Assembly (NCBI RefSeq): GCF_040838345.1 | Contig: NZ_JBAKFF010000001.1 | Location: 1,240,001-1,304,000 of the forward strand | Source: Spiribacter sp. 1M189 | Lineage (GTDB): Bacteria > Pseudomonadota > Gammaproteobacteria > Nitrococcales > Nitrococcaceae | Direction of reading: 5' to 3' | DNA: 64,000 bases | In this document: positions 19,781 to 29,099 of the stretch, one piece after another | Numbering within the stretch: position 1 is the first letter of the stretch | Layout: every line of letters starts with the position of its first letter | Position numbers and translations under genes: made by a program | Notes under the pieces: model-generated | The model's database searches: none | Seen by the model: the letters and a program-made list of their open reading frames with translations, nothing else | Told to the model about the DNA's origin: nothing

Positions 19781-20608
19781 ATGGCCGGCAACGGGGCAAG
19801 CGATCAGGGCAATACCAGGGCGGCGGACTGGATGGCGTGGCTGCACGAACTCCAGGGCGACACCGACCCCCTCGGCGTGCGTGCGCTACTCACACGCAGC
19901 GCCATGGCCCTGGATGAGGCACGCACCCCCGCCGAGGCCGTCCAACGCCTGATTGAAGTCATCGAGGCAGAACGCGCGCAGCGCGAGGCCGGCGGCGAAC
20001 GCCTGGGCGCCCTGCTCGGCGGATGGGCGGAGACCCTGCGGGTGATCGGGCCGATGCTGCCCGATGCGACCGCTACCGATTTCCCGAGCCTCGGCCCCTA
20101 TCCACGCCAGCAGGCCCAGGTCCGCGCCCTCGCCGAGCAGGCCGAGGCCTATCAGGCCGCGCTCGCCCGGCACCTCGACTCGGTGACGCGCCTTGCCGAG
20201 GAGTGTACCGCCGCCTTCCGCGATGAGCTCGCCGCCGATGGGGACCGGACCGAGGCCGATAACGCCGCGGCCGCCGCCGCGCGCCTCGACCCGGAGACCT
20301 TCACCGCGCGCTGGTCGGCGATCGCCGAGCCCCGCTACGAGGCCTGGCTCGCCGAGCCCGACACCCAGGCCCGCATCGCCACGCTGATCAACGCCTGGAG
20401 CCGGCTGGTGCAGACCTTTCGCGAGCTCGCCGACGAGCTCCTCGAGGGCATGGGCCTGCCCTCCGCCCGCGGCCTCGATGACCTCGCCGCCGAGCTGCAG
20501 CGCCAGCGCCGGCGGCGGCGCGAAGAGACCGCCGAGCTGCGCGCCGAGATCGCCGAGCTGCGCGCCGAGCTGCGCGGCCATGACGGCAGCGCCTCGTCCA
20601 CGCCATGA
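19781..20608 (+). CDS. phaE: Class III polyhydroxyalkanoate synthase subunit PhaE
   Basis: 275 residues, shorter than the ~350 of purple sulfur bacteria. It is acidic and helical, with the PhaE-like block DFPSLGPYPRQQAQVRALAEQAEAYQAAL and a C-terminal Arg/Glu coiled coil (RQRRRRREETAELRAEIAEL). The assignment rests largely on direct coupling to phaC (ATGA overlap at 20605-20608). PhaE is required for activity of the PhaC catalytic subunit at granule surfaces. SD GGGGAGG precedes the ATG. Confidence 0.85.
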   Translation: MAGNGASDQGNTRAADWMAWLHELQGDTDPLGVRALLTRSAMALDEARTPAEAVQRLIEVIEAERAQREAGGERLGALLGGWAETLRVIGPMLPDATATDFPSLGPYPRQQAQVRALAEQAEAYQAALARHLDSVTRLAEECTAAFRDELAADGDRTEADNAAAAAARLDPETFTARWSAIAEPRYEAWLAEPDTQARIATLINAWSRLVQTFRELADELLEGMGLPSARGLDDLAAELQRQRRRRREETAELRAEIAELRAELRGHDGSASSTP

Positions 20609-21615
20609 CCCGCACGGCTCCGCAGACCGATCTCCAGCGCGCACTGAGCCGTGCCGCCCGGCTCGGTGCGCGCACCGAGCCCACTACCGCCAGCGAACCG
20701 GTCAGCGAGACGGATAACGCCACGCTGCATCGCTACGGCAACCCGGACCATCCACCGCTCGTCATCGTCTACTCGCTGGTCAACCGGCCGGCCATTCTCG
20801 ATCTCAGCCCCGAGCGCTCGGTCATCCGTCGGCTCACCGACGGCGGCTACTGCGCCTATCTCATCGCCTGGCATCCACCGGGCGTCGCGCGGCGCTATCT
20901 CGGCCTTGCCGATTACATCCTTGGCGATATCGCCGATGCCGTCGCCTGGGTAAGCCGTCGGCACGGGGCCCCGCCCCACCTGCTCGGCGTCTGCCAGGGG
21001 GGTGTGCTGGCGCTCTGTCATGCGGCACTGGCGCCGGCGAGCGTGCGTAGCCTCACCACCCTCGCCACCCCAGTGGACACCGGCACGGCCAACGACCGCC
21101 TTGCCGAGCTCGCCCGCCGCGTCGACTTTGACGATCTGGTCGCCGCCACCGGCAATGTCACCGGGCCCGGCCTCGCCACGGTTTTCGCCTGCCTCAAGCC
21201 CTTTGCCCTCGGCCCGCAGCGCTACGGCAGCCTGGCGGCGCTGGCCGACGCCGATGATGACGAACTCGATGCCTTCATGCGCATGGAGCGCTGGATGTAC
21301 GATGGCCCGGATCTCGCCGGCCGGGCGTTCGCGGAATTCGCCCGCGATGTCTATCAGCACAATGCCCTCGTCCATGGCCGTCTGGTCCTCGACGGCCAGC
21401 CCGTGCACCTCGGCGACATTACCGCCCCGGTGTTCAATGCCTGGGCCGAGCACGATCATCTGGTCCCGCCGGACGCCGCCCGCGCCCTCAGCGATCATCT
21501 CGCTGGGGCCTGCGAGACACAGAGCATCCCCGGCGGGCACCTGGGGCTTTTCATCGGTGGCCGGGCGCACAAGATGCTCTACCCGGTCCTCATCGAGTGG
21601 TTAAGGAGTCAATAA
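20605..21615 (+). CDS. phaC: Class III polyhydroxyalkanoate synthase catalytic subunit PhaC
   Basis: 336 residues. The lipase-like box GVCQGG places the nucleophile at Cys130. The catalytic Asp lies in WAEHDHLVPP and the His in GGHLGLFIGG. The start of the alpha/beta-hydrolase core (PPLVIVYSLVNRPAILDL) is typical of class III. It polymerises (R)-3-hydroxyacyl-CoA into storage polyester. It is translationally coupled to phaE and followed after 2 nt by a sugar kinase. Confidence 0.95.
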   Translation: MTRTAPQTDLQRALSRAARLGARTEPTTASEPVSETDNATLHRYGNPDHPPLVIVYSLVNRPAILDLSPERSVIRRLTDGGYCAYLIAWHPPGVARRYLGLADYILGDIADAVAWVSRRHGAPPHLLGVCQGGVLALCHAALAPASVRSLTTLATPVDTGTANDRLAELARRVDFDDLVAATGNVTGPGLATVFACLKPFALGPQRYGSLAALADADDDELDAFMRMERWMYDGPDLAGRAFAEFARDVYQHNALVHGRLVLDGQPVHLGDITAPVFNAWAEHDHLVPPDAARALSDHLAGACETQSIPGGHLGLFIGGRAHKMLYPVLIEWLRSQ

Positions 21616-21617
21616 CC

Positions 21618-22538
21618 ATGCCCCGCGTCACCGTTCTCGGCCTCTTCTGTGCCGACCTGATCGCCCGCACGTCGCGCATGCCCGTCTGGGGGGAGACCCT
21701 GCATGGCCGGGGTTTTCGCCTGATGGCCGGCGGCAAGGGCTCGAACCAGGCCATCGCTGCTGCCCGCCAGGGCGCCGAGGTGACCTTCATCAGCCGGCTG
21801 GGCGATGATGCCTTCGCTCCCATCGCCCGCGATCTCTATGCCCGCGAGGGGGTCGATGCCAGCCATGTTGGCACCGATCCGGAAGCGCCCACCGGCACGG
21901 CGACCATCCTTGTGGACGATGACCGGGGCGATAACGCCATCGTGATCGATCCTGGCGCCTGCGAGCGCCTCACCACCGCCGACGTCGACGCCGCGGAGTC
22001 CCAGATCGCCGAGTCCGCGGTGTTCATCTCGCAACTGGAGCTGCCGCTCGAGATCTGCCAGCACGGCATGATGCTGGCCCGCCGGCATGGCGTGCCGGTC
22101 ATTCTCAACCCGGCACCGGCCCGCCCCCTGCCCGCGACGATGTTCGAGGACCTCGACTATCTCACCCCCAATGAATCGGAGGCTGCGCTGCTGGTGGGGC
22201 ATGCGGTGGAGACCGATGCCGAGGTCGAAGCCGCGGCGGCCACCCTGCGCGGCCGCGGCGTCCGGAATGTGCTGATCACCCTGGGCGAGCGCGGCGTCTA
22301 CGTCGACGGTGAGACGTTCCAGGGCGTGGTGCCGGCCATCGCCGTGGACCGGGTGGTGGATACCATCGGCGCCGGCGATGCCTTCAACGGCGCACTGGCC
22401 GCCGCACTCGCCGAAGGACTGGATCTCCCCGCCGCCGCGCGTCGCGCCTGTGCCACCGCCGGGCTGTCGGTGACTCGCCCCGGCGCCGCCCCCGCGGTGC
22501 CGACACGCGCCGAGGTGGATGCGGCACTGAGGAGTTAG
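21618..22538 (+). CDS. Ribokinase-like PfkB-family sugar kinase
   Basis: 306 residues from the ATG at 21618, preceded by AAGGAG; a TTG/ATG run inside the phaC end is rejected. It carries the GGKGSNQA signature of ribokinases near the N-terminus and the anion-hole motif DTIGAGDAFNGAL with the catalytic Asp near the C-terminus. It probably phosphorylates ribose or a related sugar. It begins 2 nt after phaC, so it shares the phaEC transcript, an unusual partnership; no ribose transporter is nearby. Confidence 0.88.
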   Translation: MPRVTVLGLFCADLIARTSRMPVWGETLHGRGFRLMAGGKGSNQAIAAARQGAEVTFISRLGDDAFAPIARDLYAREGVDASHVGTDPEAPTGTATILVDDDRGDNAIVIDPGACERLTTADVDAAESQIAESAVFISQLELPLEICQHGMMLARRHGVPVILNPAPARPLPATMFEDLDYLTPNESEAALLVGHAVETDAEVEAAAATLRGRGVRNVLITLGERGVYVDGETFQGVVPAIAVDRVVDTIGAGDAFNGALAAALAEGLDLPAAARRACATAGLSVTRPGAAPAVPTRAEVDAALRS

Positions 22539-22986
22539 GCAAAGACGGCCATCCCCGTGATGCGGTGCGTCAACGAAAGCGCTTGCGTCGGCTGGAACAG
22601 CCCATTACTTTAATCAATCACAACGATAGAGCGCCAAGAGGAGGAGCGGGTCAAGCGCACCGGTGAGCGATCATCAGAAAGTGTGCAGAGCCCCCGAATA
22701 AAGCACCCCGCAACGAGGGTGCACTTCCCTCGGGAGACCTGGTCTCCCATTTTTTCGGCCGATATTGTTGCGCCGCATCACGCACAACCTCCTCTTTTCT
22801 TTCCCCATCTTTCATCAGGCGCTCAGCCAAACGGACGAGAACACTCGCCCAGGCGACCCGGCTGGCGGGAGCGACGGGCGTATGCGTGATGGGGATCTAA
22901 GCGTCGGGTGGGATGCGAGGGCAGGCCCGAGGCCGGGGCCGAAGCCGGGGCTCGAGGCCCGGGAAGCCCCCGGGCCCCTCAGACGG
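22539..22986. other. 448-nt gene-free interval between sugar kinase and phaB
   Basis: I see no credible coding sequence here; the short frames lack SD sites and family features. It holds two consecutive hairpins on the + strand, GCACCC/GGGTGC at 22703-22722 and the terminator at 22732-22755. It also holds a TTGCGCC...GCACAA-like dyad around 22766-22790, reminiscent of the phaB upstream palindrome. Near phaB there is a very GC-rich stretch with a GGCCCGGG/CCCGGGCC hairpin (about 22953-22976) that may end the phaB transcript on the minus strand, though no T-run follows. Confidence 0.5.
22732..22755 (+). terminator. Intrinsic terminator of phaE-phaC-kinase
   Basis: Stem GGGAGA (22732-22737) pairs with TCTCCC (22743-22748) around CCTGG, followed by A and six T residues. 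It lies ~195 nt after the kinase stop on the same strand. Confidence 0.75.
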
Positions 22987-23733
22987 TCAGAAGCTGCAGA
23001 ACAGGGCGCCGTTCACCGGCACGTTCGCGCCGTTGATGTAGCCTGCCTCATCGGCGGTGAGAAAGCCCACGGTCCGGGCGATGTCCTCCGGGCGACCCAT
23101 ATCGCCGGCGGGGATCTGGCCGATGATCGCCTCGCGGACCTTGTCCGGCATGGCATCGGTCATGCTCGTCTTGATGTATCCCGGCGAGACCGTATTGGCC
23201 GTGACGCCCTTGGGCGCCCCTTCCTTGGCCAGCGCCATGGTGAAGCCGTGCATGCCCGCCTTGGCCGCGGAGTAGTTGGTCTGACCGAACTGGCCGGTCT
23301 GGCCATTGACCGAAGAGATGTTCACCACGCGGCCGAAGCCCTGTTCGCGCATGCTGGCGACGAACTGGCGGGTGACGTTGAACACACCGCTCAGGTTGAT
23401 ATCGATCACCTGCTCCCAGTGCTCGGCCGCCATCTTGTGCAGGAAGGCATCGCGCGTGATGCCGGCCACGTTGACGAGGATCTCCACCTCGCCGAAACGC
23501 GAGCGAACGTCCTCGGCCATCGCCACACAGGCCTCGTGGTCACTGACATCGCACTGTACCCAGTGGGCATCGATACCCTCACCGCGCAGCGTCTCGGCCC
23601 AGGCCTCGATGTTCTCGGCCTCGGGATCGACACAGGTGGTGACCACCCGACGCCCGTCCGCACCGAGCTGCCGGCAGATCGCCGTCCCGATGCCGCCTTC
23701 TCCCCCGGTTACCAAAGCCAGTCGCTGCGTCAT
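22987..23733 (-). CDS. phaB: Acetoacetyl-CoA reductase PhaB
   Basis: 248 residues from the ATG at 23733 with CGGAGG upstream. It is an SDR enzyme: cofactor loop TGGEGGIG, NVAGITRD, and catalytic Ser/Tyr/Lys in NISSVNGQTGQFGQTNYSAAKAG. This last segment and YIKTSMTDAMP are typical of PhaB. It makes (R)-3-hydroxybutyryl-CoA for PhaC. It lies downstream of phaA-phaR on the same strand, but a terminator at 23873-23900 separates them, so phaB should have its own promoter, beside which a perfect dyad sits. Confidence 0.94.
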   Translation of the reverse strand: MTQRLALVTGGEGGIGTAICRQLGADGRRVVTTCVDPEAENIEAWAETLRGEGIDAHWVQCDVSDHEACVAMAEDVRSRFGEVEILVNVAGITRDAFLHKMAAEHWEQVIDINLSGVFNVTRQFVASMREQGFGRVVNISSVNGQTGQFGQTNYSAAKAGMHGFTMALAKEGAPKGVTANTVSPGYIKTSMTDAMPDKVREAIIGQIPAGDMGRPEDIARTVGFLTADEAGYINGANVPVNGALFCSF

Positions 23734-23752
23734 GTTCAACCTCCGAGTGGGC

Positions 23753-23767
23753 TTGTGCGTCGCACAA
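23753..23767. promoter_or_regulatory. Dyad upstream of phaB, candidate PhaR operator
   Basis: TTGTGCG-T-CGCACAA is a perfect 7-bp inverted repeat 20 nt upstream of the phaB start. More TGC/GCA-rich dyads follow (TGTTGCGCAGCA at about 23774-23785; GCAACATGCGCGATGCTGC at about 23815-23833). PhaR repressors bind TGC..GCA-type sites in phasin and pha promoters, and phaR is adjacent. The assignment is inferred. Confidence 0.55.
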
Positions 23768-23872
23768 CAAAATGTTGCGCAGCATCATAGAGAGGCATAA
23801 AGGAGGGTGTCAACGCAACATGCGCGATGCTGCAGTACGGAAACCTGGCGCTGATAGCGCCCGGAAGAGCCC

Positions 23873-23900
23873 AAAAAATGACCGGCACGCGGCCGGTCAT
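23873..23900 (-). terminator. Intrinsic terminator of phaA-phaR
   Basis: On the minus strand, a 9-bp perfect stem (ATGACCGGC / GCCGGTCAT, arms 23892-23900 and 23878-23886) with a 5-nt loop is followed by six T residues. It starts 27 nt after the phaR stop. Confidence 0.88.
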
Positions 23901-23926
23901 CTCAGGCACGGGGAACGGCTCGCGCC

Positions 23927-24469
23927 CTAACGCTTGCCGCTACTGCCGCGGGGCCGGCTGCCAGCGGATTGACCGCCGCCGGTGCCACCCGGCGCCTGGC
24001 CGTCGCCGTCACCGCCCGAGCCGTCTTCCTGCTCGGAGCGGAAACTGTCCATGGCCTGCTGCCACATCGACAGGTTCTGCTCGGTGATCTGCGAGAGGAC
24101 CGTCATGGGATTGCTGGCATCCATGAACGTCCGGGCCCGCTCGCGCAGCGCCCGCTGCTGATCGGCCCAGAGCTCCATGCTCTTCTCCAGATAGCTGGTG
24201 AGCAGGCTCTGCATGTTGCCGCCGTAGGCGCGGATGATCTGGGCCAGCAGCTCGCTGGAGAAGATCGGCTCGCCGCCTTCCTCCTCCTCGCTGATGATCT
24301 GCAGCAGGATGGTCCGGGTCAGGTCCGTGCCGGTCTTGGCGTCGGTGACCTCGAAGTCCACGCCATCGAGCACCAGACCCTTCACATCCTCGAGCGTCAC
24401 ATAACTGCTGATGGCCGTGTCATACAGCCGGCGATTCGGGTACTTCTTGATCAGCCGCGTCTCAGCCAT
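23927..24469 (-). CDS. phaR: Polyhydroxyalkanoate synthesis repressor PhaR
   Basis: 180 residues from the ATG at 24469, where the family begins (RLIKKYPNRRLYDTAISSYVTLEDV, the PhaR DNA-binding domain). The PHB-accumulation regulatory domain (IFSSELLAQIIRAYGGNMQSLLTSYLEKSMELW) follows. The C-terminal ~35 residues are Gly/Ser/Asp-rich and likely disordered. PhaR senses free polymer: it represses phasin and pha genes and leaves DNA when granules form. It is 17 nt after phaA and forms an operon with it. Confidence 0.95.
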   Translation of the reverse strand: MAETRLIKKYPNRRLYDTAISSYVTLEDVKGLVLDGVDFEVTDAKTGTDLTRTILLQIISEEEEGGEPIFSSELLAQIIRAYGGNMQSLLTSYLEKSMELWADQQRALRERARTFMDASNPMTVLSQITEQNLSMWQQAMDSFRSEQEDGSGGDGDGQAPGGTGGGQSAGSRPRGSSGKR

Positions 24470-24486
24470 GGGTCTCTCCCCCCGGA

Positions 24487-25665
24487 TTAGCGTTCCACCG
24501 CGAGCGCCACGCCCTGACCGCCGCCGATGCAAAGGGTCGCAAGACCACGATGGACATCCCGGCGGCGCATTTCATGCAGCAGCGTGACCAGAATACGCGC
24601 ACCGGATGCGCCGATGGGGTGACCGATGGAAATCGCCCCACCGTTGACGTTGACCTTCTCGGTATCCCAGCCCAGGGCCTTGTTCACGGCAAGCGCCTGG
24701 GCCGCGAAGGCCTCGTTCGACTCGATGAGCTCCAGATCGTCCACCGTCCAGCCGGCGCGCTCGAGGCAGCGCTGGGTGGCCGGGATGGGACCACTGCCCA
24801 TGATGTGCGGCTCGACCCCGGCATTGGCGTAGGCCTTGATCCGGGCAATGGGCTCGAGGCCGAGCGCCTTCGCGCGGCTCTCCGACATCATCAGCACCAC
24901 GGCGGCGCCGTCATTGATGCCCGAGGCATTGCCCGCGGTGACCGTGCCTTCCTTGTCAAAGGCCGGCCGCATCTTCGCGAGGCCCTCGGCGGTGACCCCG
25001 TGGCGCGGGAACTCGTCGGTGTCGAAGACCACCGGATCGCCCTTGCGCTGGGGGATCTCCACCGGAATGATCTCGTCGTCAAAGCGACCGGCCTTCTGCG
25101 CGGCCTCGGCAAGCTGCTGCGAGCGCGCGGCGAACTCGTCCTGCGCCTCGCGGCTGATGTCGTACTCGCGGGCGAGATTCTCGGCGGTCACGCCCATGTG
25201 GTAGTTGTTGAAGACATCCCAGAGACCGTCCTTGATCATGGTGTCTTCCATCTTCCACGGGCCCATGCGCTGGCCCTTGCGGGAGTTCGGCAGGGCATGC
25301 GGCGCCTGGCTCATCGACTCCTGGCCACCGGCCAGCACGATGCCGGCATCCCCCATGGCGATGGCCTGAGTGGCCATGTGCGTGGCCTTGAGGCCACTGC
25401 CGCAGACCTTGTTGATGGTCATCGCCGGGGTGGTGACGGGCAGGCCGGCGTTGATCGAGGACTGCCGTGCGGGGTTCATGCCGCAGGCCGCGGTCAGCAC
25501 CTGACCGAGGATGACCTCATCGATGGCCTCCGGCTCGACGCCGGCGCGCGCGAGCACGCCCTTGATGACCTGGGTGCCGATCTCTGATGCCGACAGTGGC
25601 GCGAGTGTGCCCCCGAAACTGCCGACCGCACTGCGTCCTGCTGCTGTAATGACCACGTCTTCCAT
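24487..25665 (-). CDS. phaA: Acetyl-CoA acetyltransferase (beta-ketothiolase) PhaA
   Basis: 392 residues from the ATG at 25665, chosen because GGAGGA lies 8 nt before it; the ATG six codons upstream lacks a site. The acyl-accepting Cys88 is in [10 protein letters not shown], the His in [10 protein letters not shown], and the second active Cys in [11 protein letters not shown]. It condenses two acetyl-CoA to acetoacetyl-CoA, the first step of PHB synthesis. First gene of phaA-phaR. Confidence 0.95.
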   Translation of the reverse strand: MEDVVITAAGRSAVGSFGGTLAPLSASEIGTQVIKGVLARAGVEPEAIDEVILGQVLTAACGMNPARQSSINAGLPVTTPAMTINKVCGSGLKATHMATQAIAMGDAGIVLAGGQESMSQAPHALPNSRKGQRMGPWKMEDTMIKDGLWDVFNNYHMGVTAENLAREYDISREAQDEFAARSQQLAEAAQKAGRFDDEIIPVEIPQRKGDPVVFDTDEFPRHGVTAEGLAKMRPAFDKEGTVTAGNASGINDGAAVVLMMSESRAKALGLEPIARIKAYANAGVEPHIMGSGPIPATQRCLERAGWTVDDLELIESNEAFAAQALAVNKALGWDTEKVNVNGGAISIGHPIGASGARILVTLLHEMRRRDVHRGLATLCIGGGQGVALAVER

Positions 25666-25710
25666 CGAATCATCCTCCTCCACAACCGGAGTCGCTTACT
25701 CTCTTTTGCA

Positions 25711-27096
25711 TCATACCAGCGCCGCGCCGTTGCTGCTTTGCAACAAGGTTGGCTGCGCCCCCTCGACCAGGCGACGGAACGCCACCGCCTTGGATTCGGT
25801 TTCATCGAACTCCGCCCGCGCCCGGGAGTCGACGACCACGCCACCGCCCGCGCGGTAGTCCAGCCAGCCCTCCCGGGCGGTCAGGGTGCGGATCGCGATG
25901 TTGGTGTCCATCGCCCCGTCGTGGCCGATATAGCCAATGGCCCCGCAGTAGACACCGCGTGGGCCCGCCTCGAGCTCGTCGATAATCTCCATGGCCCGCG
26001 ACTTGGGCGCCCCGGTAATCGACCCGCCGGGCAGGCAGTCGCGCAGCAGATCCGCTGCCCCGCGCCCCGGCCCCAGCCGGCCGGTCACGACACTGACCAT
26101 GTGGTGTACCGTGGCAAAGGACTCGAGCGCGAACAAGCGCGGCACCGTGACAGAACCGGTCTCACAGCCCCGCCCCAGATCATTGCGCAGCAGATCCACG
26201 ATCATCACGTTCTCCGCCCGATCCTTGGCACTGGCCTGCAGGGCGGCCCGCACGGCGGCATCGCGGCGGGGATCCGCCTCGCGCCGGCGCGTGCCCTTGA
26301 TCGGGCAGGTCTCGACCATGCCATCGCGAAGCTGCAGGAAGCGCTCGGGCGAACCACTCAGAATGGGTCCGCCGGGCAGATCCAGATAGGCGGCGAAGGG
26401 CCCGCCCGCACGGCCGCGGAAATCGGCGTAGACGCCGAGGGGATCGCCGCTGAAGGCCGCCTGCAGACGGCGGGCGAGGTTGATCTGATAGCAGTCACCG
26501 GCATGCAGATAGCGCTGCACCCGATCGAAGGCCCGGGCGTAGCCGTCGAACCCGGGCGTGGCGTCGACATCACTCTCGGCCTGCCAGCGATCGGGCTCGG
26601 CCCGGGGGCCGCGCTGCAGCCAGCCGGTAAGCCCCGGCGGTGGCTCGCCGGCAAGCCAGGCCCGTCCCGCGCGGTGGTCAATGACCAGCGCCCAGTCGTA
26701 GAGGCCCACCGCCATCTCCGGCATGCCGGCATCCGCCGGGGTCTGGCCCTGCAGGCGCCGGCCGAGCTCGTAGCCGAAATAGCCGATGGCCCCGCCGGCG
26801 AAGGGCGCCATGCCCGCCGGGCCGTCGCCCAGGTGGGCGTCAAGCAAAGAGAGCGGATCCCCGGTGCCCAGATCGCCTGCCGCCTCCGGCATCACCGCAT
26901 CGGTTGCCTCGACACCGCCCGGTATCCAGCGCGTACGCCCGGCGCGGCTCACGAGCTGGCCCCGGGGGGCGGCACTCATGATGCTGTAGCGCCCGCCGGC
27001 CGCCCCGTCCAGCCACACCGGCGCCGGCATGCGCTCGCGCAGTGCCGCGAAGGTCGCGACCGGATCGTCGGGGAGTGGAAGCGGGATTTCGGCCAT
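25711..27096 (-). CDS. pabB: Aminodeoxychorismate synthase component I PabB
   Basis: About 461 residues from the ATG at 27096; an in-frame ATG at 27135 is possible, but neither has a strong SD. The chorismate-binding core shows GDCYQINLAR, SPERFL, the PIKGTRRR motif with the Lys typical of PabB, DLLRNDLGR, PGGSITGAPKSRAMEII and the metal-binding ending around AEFDETESKA. It aminates chorismate towards p-aminobenzoate and folate. It is upstream of phaA on the same strand but functionally unrelated, and divergent from yebC. Confidence 0.9.
   Translation of the reverse strand: MAEIPLPLPDDPVATFAALRERMPAPVWLDGAAGGRYSIMSAAPRGQLVSRAGRTRWIPGGVEATDAVMPEAAGDLGTGDPLSLLDAHLGDGPAGMAPFAGGAIGYFGYELGRRLQGQTPADAGMPEMAVGLYDWALVIDHRAGRAWLAGEPPPGLTGWLQRGPRAEPDRWQAESDVDATPGFDGYARAFDRVQRYLHAGDCYQINLARRLQAAFSGDPLGVYADFRGRAGGPFAAYLDLPGGPILSGSPERFLQLRDGMVETCPIKGTRRREADPRRDAAVRAALQASAKDRAENVMIVDLLRNDLGRGCETGSVTVPRLFALESFATVHHMVSVVTGRLGPGRGAADLLRDCLPGGSITGAPKSRAMEIIDELEAGPRGVYCGAIGYIGHDGAMDTNIAIRTLTAREGWLDYRAGGGVVVDSRARAEFDETESKAVAFRRLVEGAQPTLLQSSNGAALV
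25731..25746. promoter_or_regulatory. Dyad upstream of phaA, candidate PhaR site
   Basis: GTTGC-N6-GCAAC is a perfect 5-bp inverted repeat about 66 nt upstream of the phaA start, inside the last codons of pabB. It resembles the GCAA/TTGC dyads near phaB. Short and therefore weak evidence. Confidence 0.35.
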
Positions 27097-27188
27097 GTGC
27101 CCTGCCTGACCCGTCTGTGCGTGTTTTCCCGGCATGCTAATCTGCCATCTCCGGAAAGACTATCATTGCTTCTTCTAAGAGGGGGATC

Positions 27189-27932
27189 ATGGCAGGGCAT
27201 AGCAAGTGGGCCAACATCCAGCACCGCAAGAAGGCCCAGGACGCCAAGCGTGGCAAGATCTTCACCAAGATGATCCGCGAGATCACCGTCGCGGCCCGTC
27301 AGGGCGGGGATGACCCCGACGCCAACCCGCGCCTGCGTCTCGCCGTCGACCGCGCGCTCGCGGTGAACATGCCCAAGGACAAGATCGAGAAGGCCGCCGC
27401 CCGCGGCGCCGGCAATGACGACAGCGTGGCCTACGAGGAGGCCCGCTTCGAGGGCTACGGCCCCGGCGGCATCGCCATCATGGCCGACTGCATGACCGAT
27501 AACCGCAACCGCACTGTGAGCGACATCCGCCACGCCTTCAACAAGCACGGCGGCAACCTCGGCACGGACGGCTGCGTGGCGTTCATGTTCCAGCAGCGCG
27601 GGGTGATGATCTTCCCACCCGAGACCGACGAGGACAGCCTCATGGAGGCCGCCCTGGAGGCCGGCGCCGAGGATGTCATCAGCAACGAGGACGGTTCGTT
27701 CGAAGTGCTCACCGCCCCGGAGGAGTTCACCCAGGTGCGCGACACGCTGGTGGCGGCGGGCTTCGAGCCGGCCGACGCCGAGGTGACCATGCGCCCGGAG
27801 AACACCACCGGTCTCGATGATGAGGAAGCCGGCAAGGCCGCGCGACTGATCGAACGGCTCGAGGATCTGGACGACGTCCAGCACGTCTACACCAACGCGG
27901 ACATCCAGGCCGCCGCCTTCGAGGACGCCTGA
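27189..27932 (+). CDS. yebC: YebC/PmpR-family regulatory or translation factor
   Basis: 247 residues with the invariant start [27 protein letters not shown] and the acidic central motifs ([23 protein letters not shown]). YebC proteins were described as transcription factors, and some assist translation of proline stretches. AGAGGGGG precedes the ATG. It heads the yebC-ruvC-ruvA-ruvB cluster, a very common gammaproteobacterial order. Confidence 0.95.
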   Translation: MAGHSKWANIQHRKKAQDAKRGKIFTKMIREITVAARQGGDDPDANPRLRLAVDRALAVNMPKDKIEKAAARGAGNDDSVAYEEARFEGYGPGGIAIMADCMTDNRNRTVSDIRHAFNKHGGNLGTDGCVAFMFQQRGVMIFPPETDEDSLMEAALEAGAEDVISNEDGSFEVLTAPEEFTQVRDTLVAAGFEPADAEVTMRPENTTGLDDEEAGKAARLIERLEDLDDVQHVYTNADIQAAAFEDA

Positions 27933-27938
27933 GTCGGC

Positions 27939-28451
27939 ATGCCGGGGGCAGGCGCTGAACGCCGGGTGCTGGGCATCGATCCGGGCTCGGTGCGCACCGG
28001 CTTTGGCATCATCGCCGTCGAGGGCAGCCAGACGCGCTATATCGCAAGCGGCGTCATCCAGGCCGGCACCGGGGCCTTCGCCGAGCGTCTGCACATCATC
28101 TTCCGCGGCCTCGCCGAGGTGATCGCCGAACATGCCCCCGGCGAGAGCGCGGTGGAAGAGGTCTTCGTCAATCGCAACGTGCAGTCCGCGCTCAAGCTCG
28201 GCCAGGCGCGGGGTGCCGCCATCTGTGCCTGCGCGAGCGCCGGGCTTGCCGTACACGAGTACAGCGCCCGGGCCGTCAAGCAGGCGCTGGTGGGGCGCGG
28301 CGGCGCGGACAAGGACCAGGTCGGCTACATGGTGCGCGCCATCCTGGCGCTGAAGGGGGCCGTGCGCGAGGACGCCGCCGATGCCCTCGCCGTCGCCCTC
28401 ACCCATGTCCAGCAGGACCGATTCTCCGCCCGCCTCGCCGGGCAGCGCTAA
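27939..28451 (+). CDS. ruvC: Holliday-junction resolvase RuvC
   Basis: 170 residues. Catalytic acidic residues lie in LGIDPGSVRTG, SAVEEVFVNRN and the C-terminal VREDAADALAVAL. It cuts Holliday junctions symmetrically during recombination repair. The start is 6 nt after yebC; ruvA follows after 18 nt. Confidence 0.95.
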   Translation: MPGAGAERRVLGIDPGSVRTGFGIIAVEGSQTRYIASGVIQAGTGAFAERLHIIFRGLAEVIAEHAPGESAVEEVFVNRNVQSALKLGQARGAAICACASAGLAVHEYSARAVKQALVGRGGADKDQVGYMVRAILALKGAVREDAADALAVALTHVQQDRFSARLAGQR

Positions 28452-28469
28452 CCACGAGAGGCCGCCACC

Positions 28470-29075
28470 ATGATCGGGCGTATCGCCGGAACCCTGCTCG
28501 AGAAACAACCGCCGCTGGTCCTGGTGGACGTGGGCGGGGTCGGCTACGAGCTCGAGGCCCCCATGTCCACCGTCTATCAGCTCCCCGCCACCGGCGAGGC
28601 GGTCACGCTGCGGGTCCACCAGGGCCTGCGCGACGAGGTCCCGGTGCTCTACGGCTTTCTCACCGAGGGCGAGCGCGGGCTCTTTAGGGCGCTGATACGG
28701 GTCAATGGCGTGGGCCCGAAAATGGCGCTCGCCATCCTCTCAGGCATCAGTGCCGAGGAATTCCGCCGCTGCGTCGAGCAGAAGGACACCGCCACCCTCA
28801 CCCGGCTGCCCGGCATCGGCAAGAAGATCGCCGAGCGGCTGACCCTGGAGATGCAGGACCGGCTGGAGAGCCTCGGCGGCGGCATCGCAGCGACACCCGG
28901 CCCCGCCGGCATGGCCGCGGCCGCCGCGGTGCCCGACGACCCCATGGCCGAGGCGAGCGCCGCGCTGGTGGCGCTCGGCTACAAGCCCGCCGAGGCGCAG
29001 CGTCTGCTGAAGGGCCTTGAGGGTGATCACAGCGAACAGCTCATCCGCGCCGCCCTGCAAAAGGCGGTACGCTAG
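28470..29075 (+). CDS. ruvA: Holliday-junction DNA helicase subunit RuvA
   Basis: 201 residues: N-terminal OB fold (MIGRIAGTLLEKQPPLVLVDVGGVGYE), two helix-hairpin-helix motifs (INGV-type RVNGVGPKMALAIL; LTRLPGIGKKIAERL) and a C-terminal domain III that contacts RuvB. It holds the four-way junction for RuvB-driven branch migration. Confidence 0.95.
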   Translation: MIGRIAGTLLEKQPPLVLVDVGGVGYELEAPMSTVYQLPATGEAVTLRVHQGLRDEVPVLYGFLTEGERGLFRALIRVNGVGPKMALAILSGISAEEFRRCVEQKDTATLTRLPGIGKKIAERLTLEMQDRLESLGGGIAATPGPAGMAAAAAVPDDPMAEASAALVALGYKPAEAQRLLKGLEGDHSEQLIRAALQKAVR

Positions 29076-29099
29076 CGGCACGGATTAAGGCGAGAGGCA

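Noticed and set aside
25731-27273. Long + strand frame over pabB and the yebC upstream region
   Set aside because: Antisense shadow; the minus frame has all PabB motifs.
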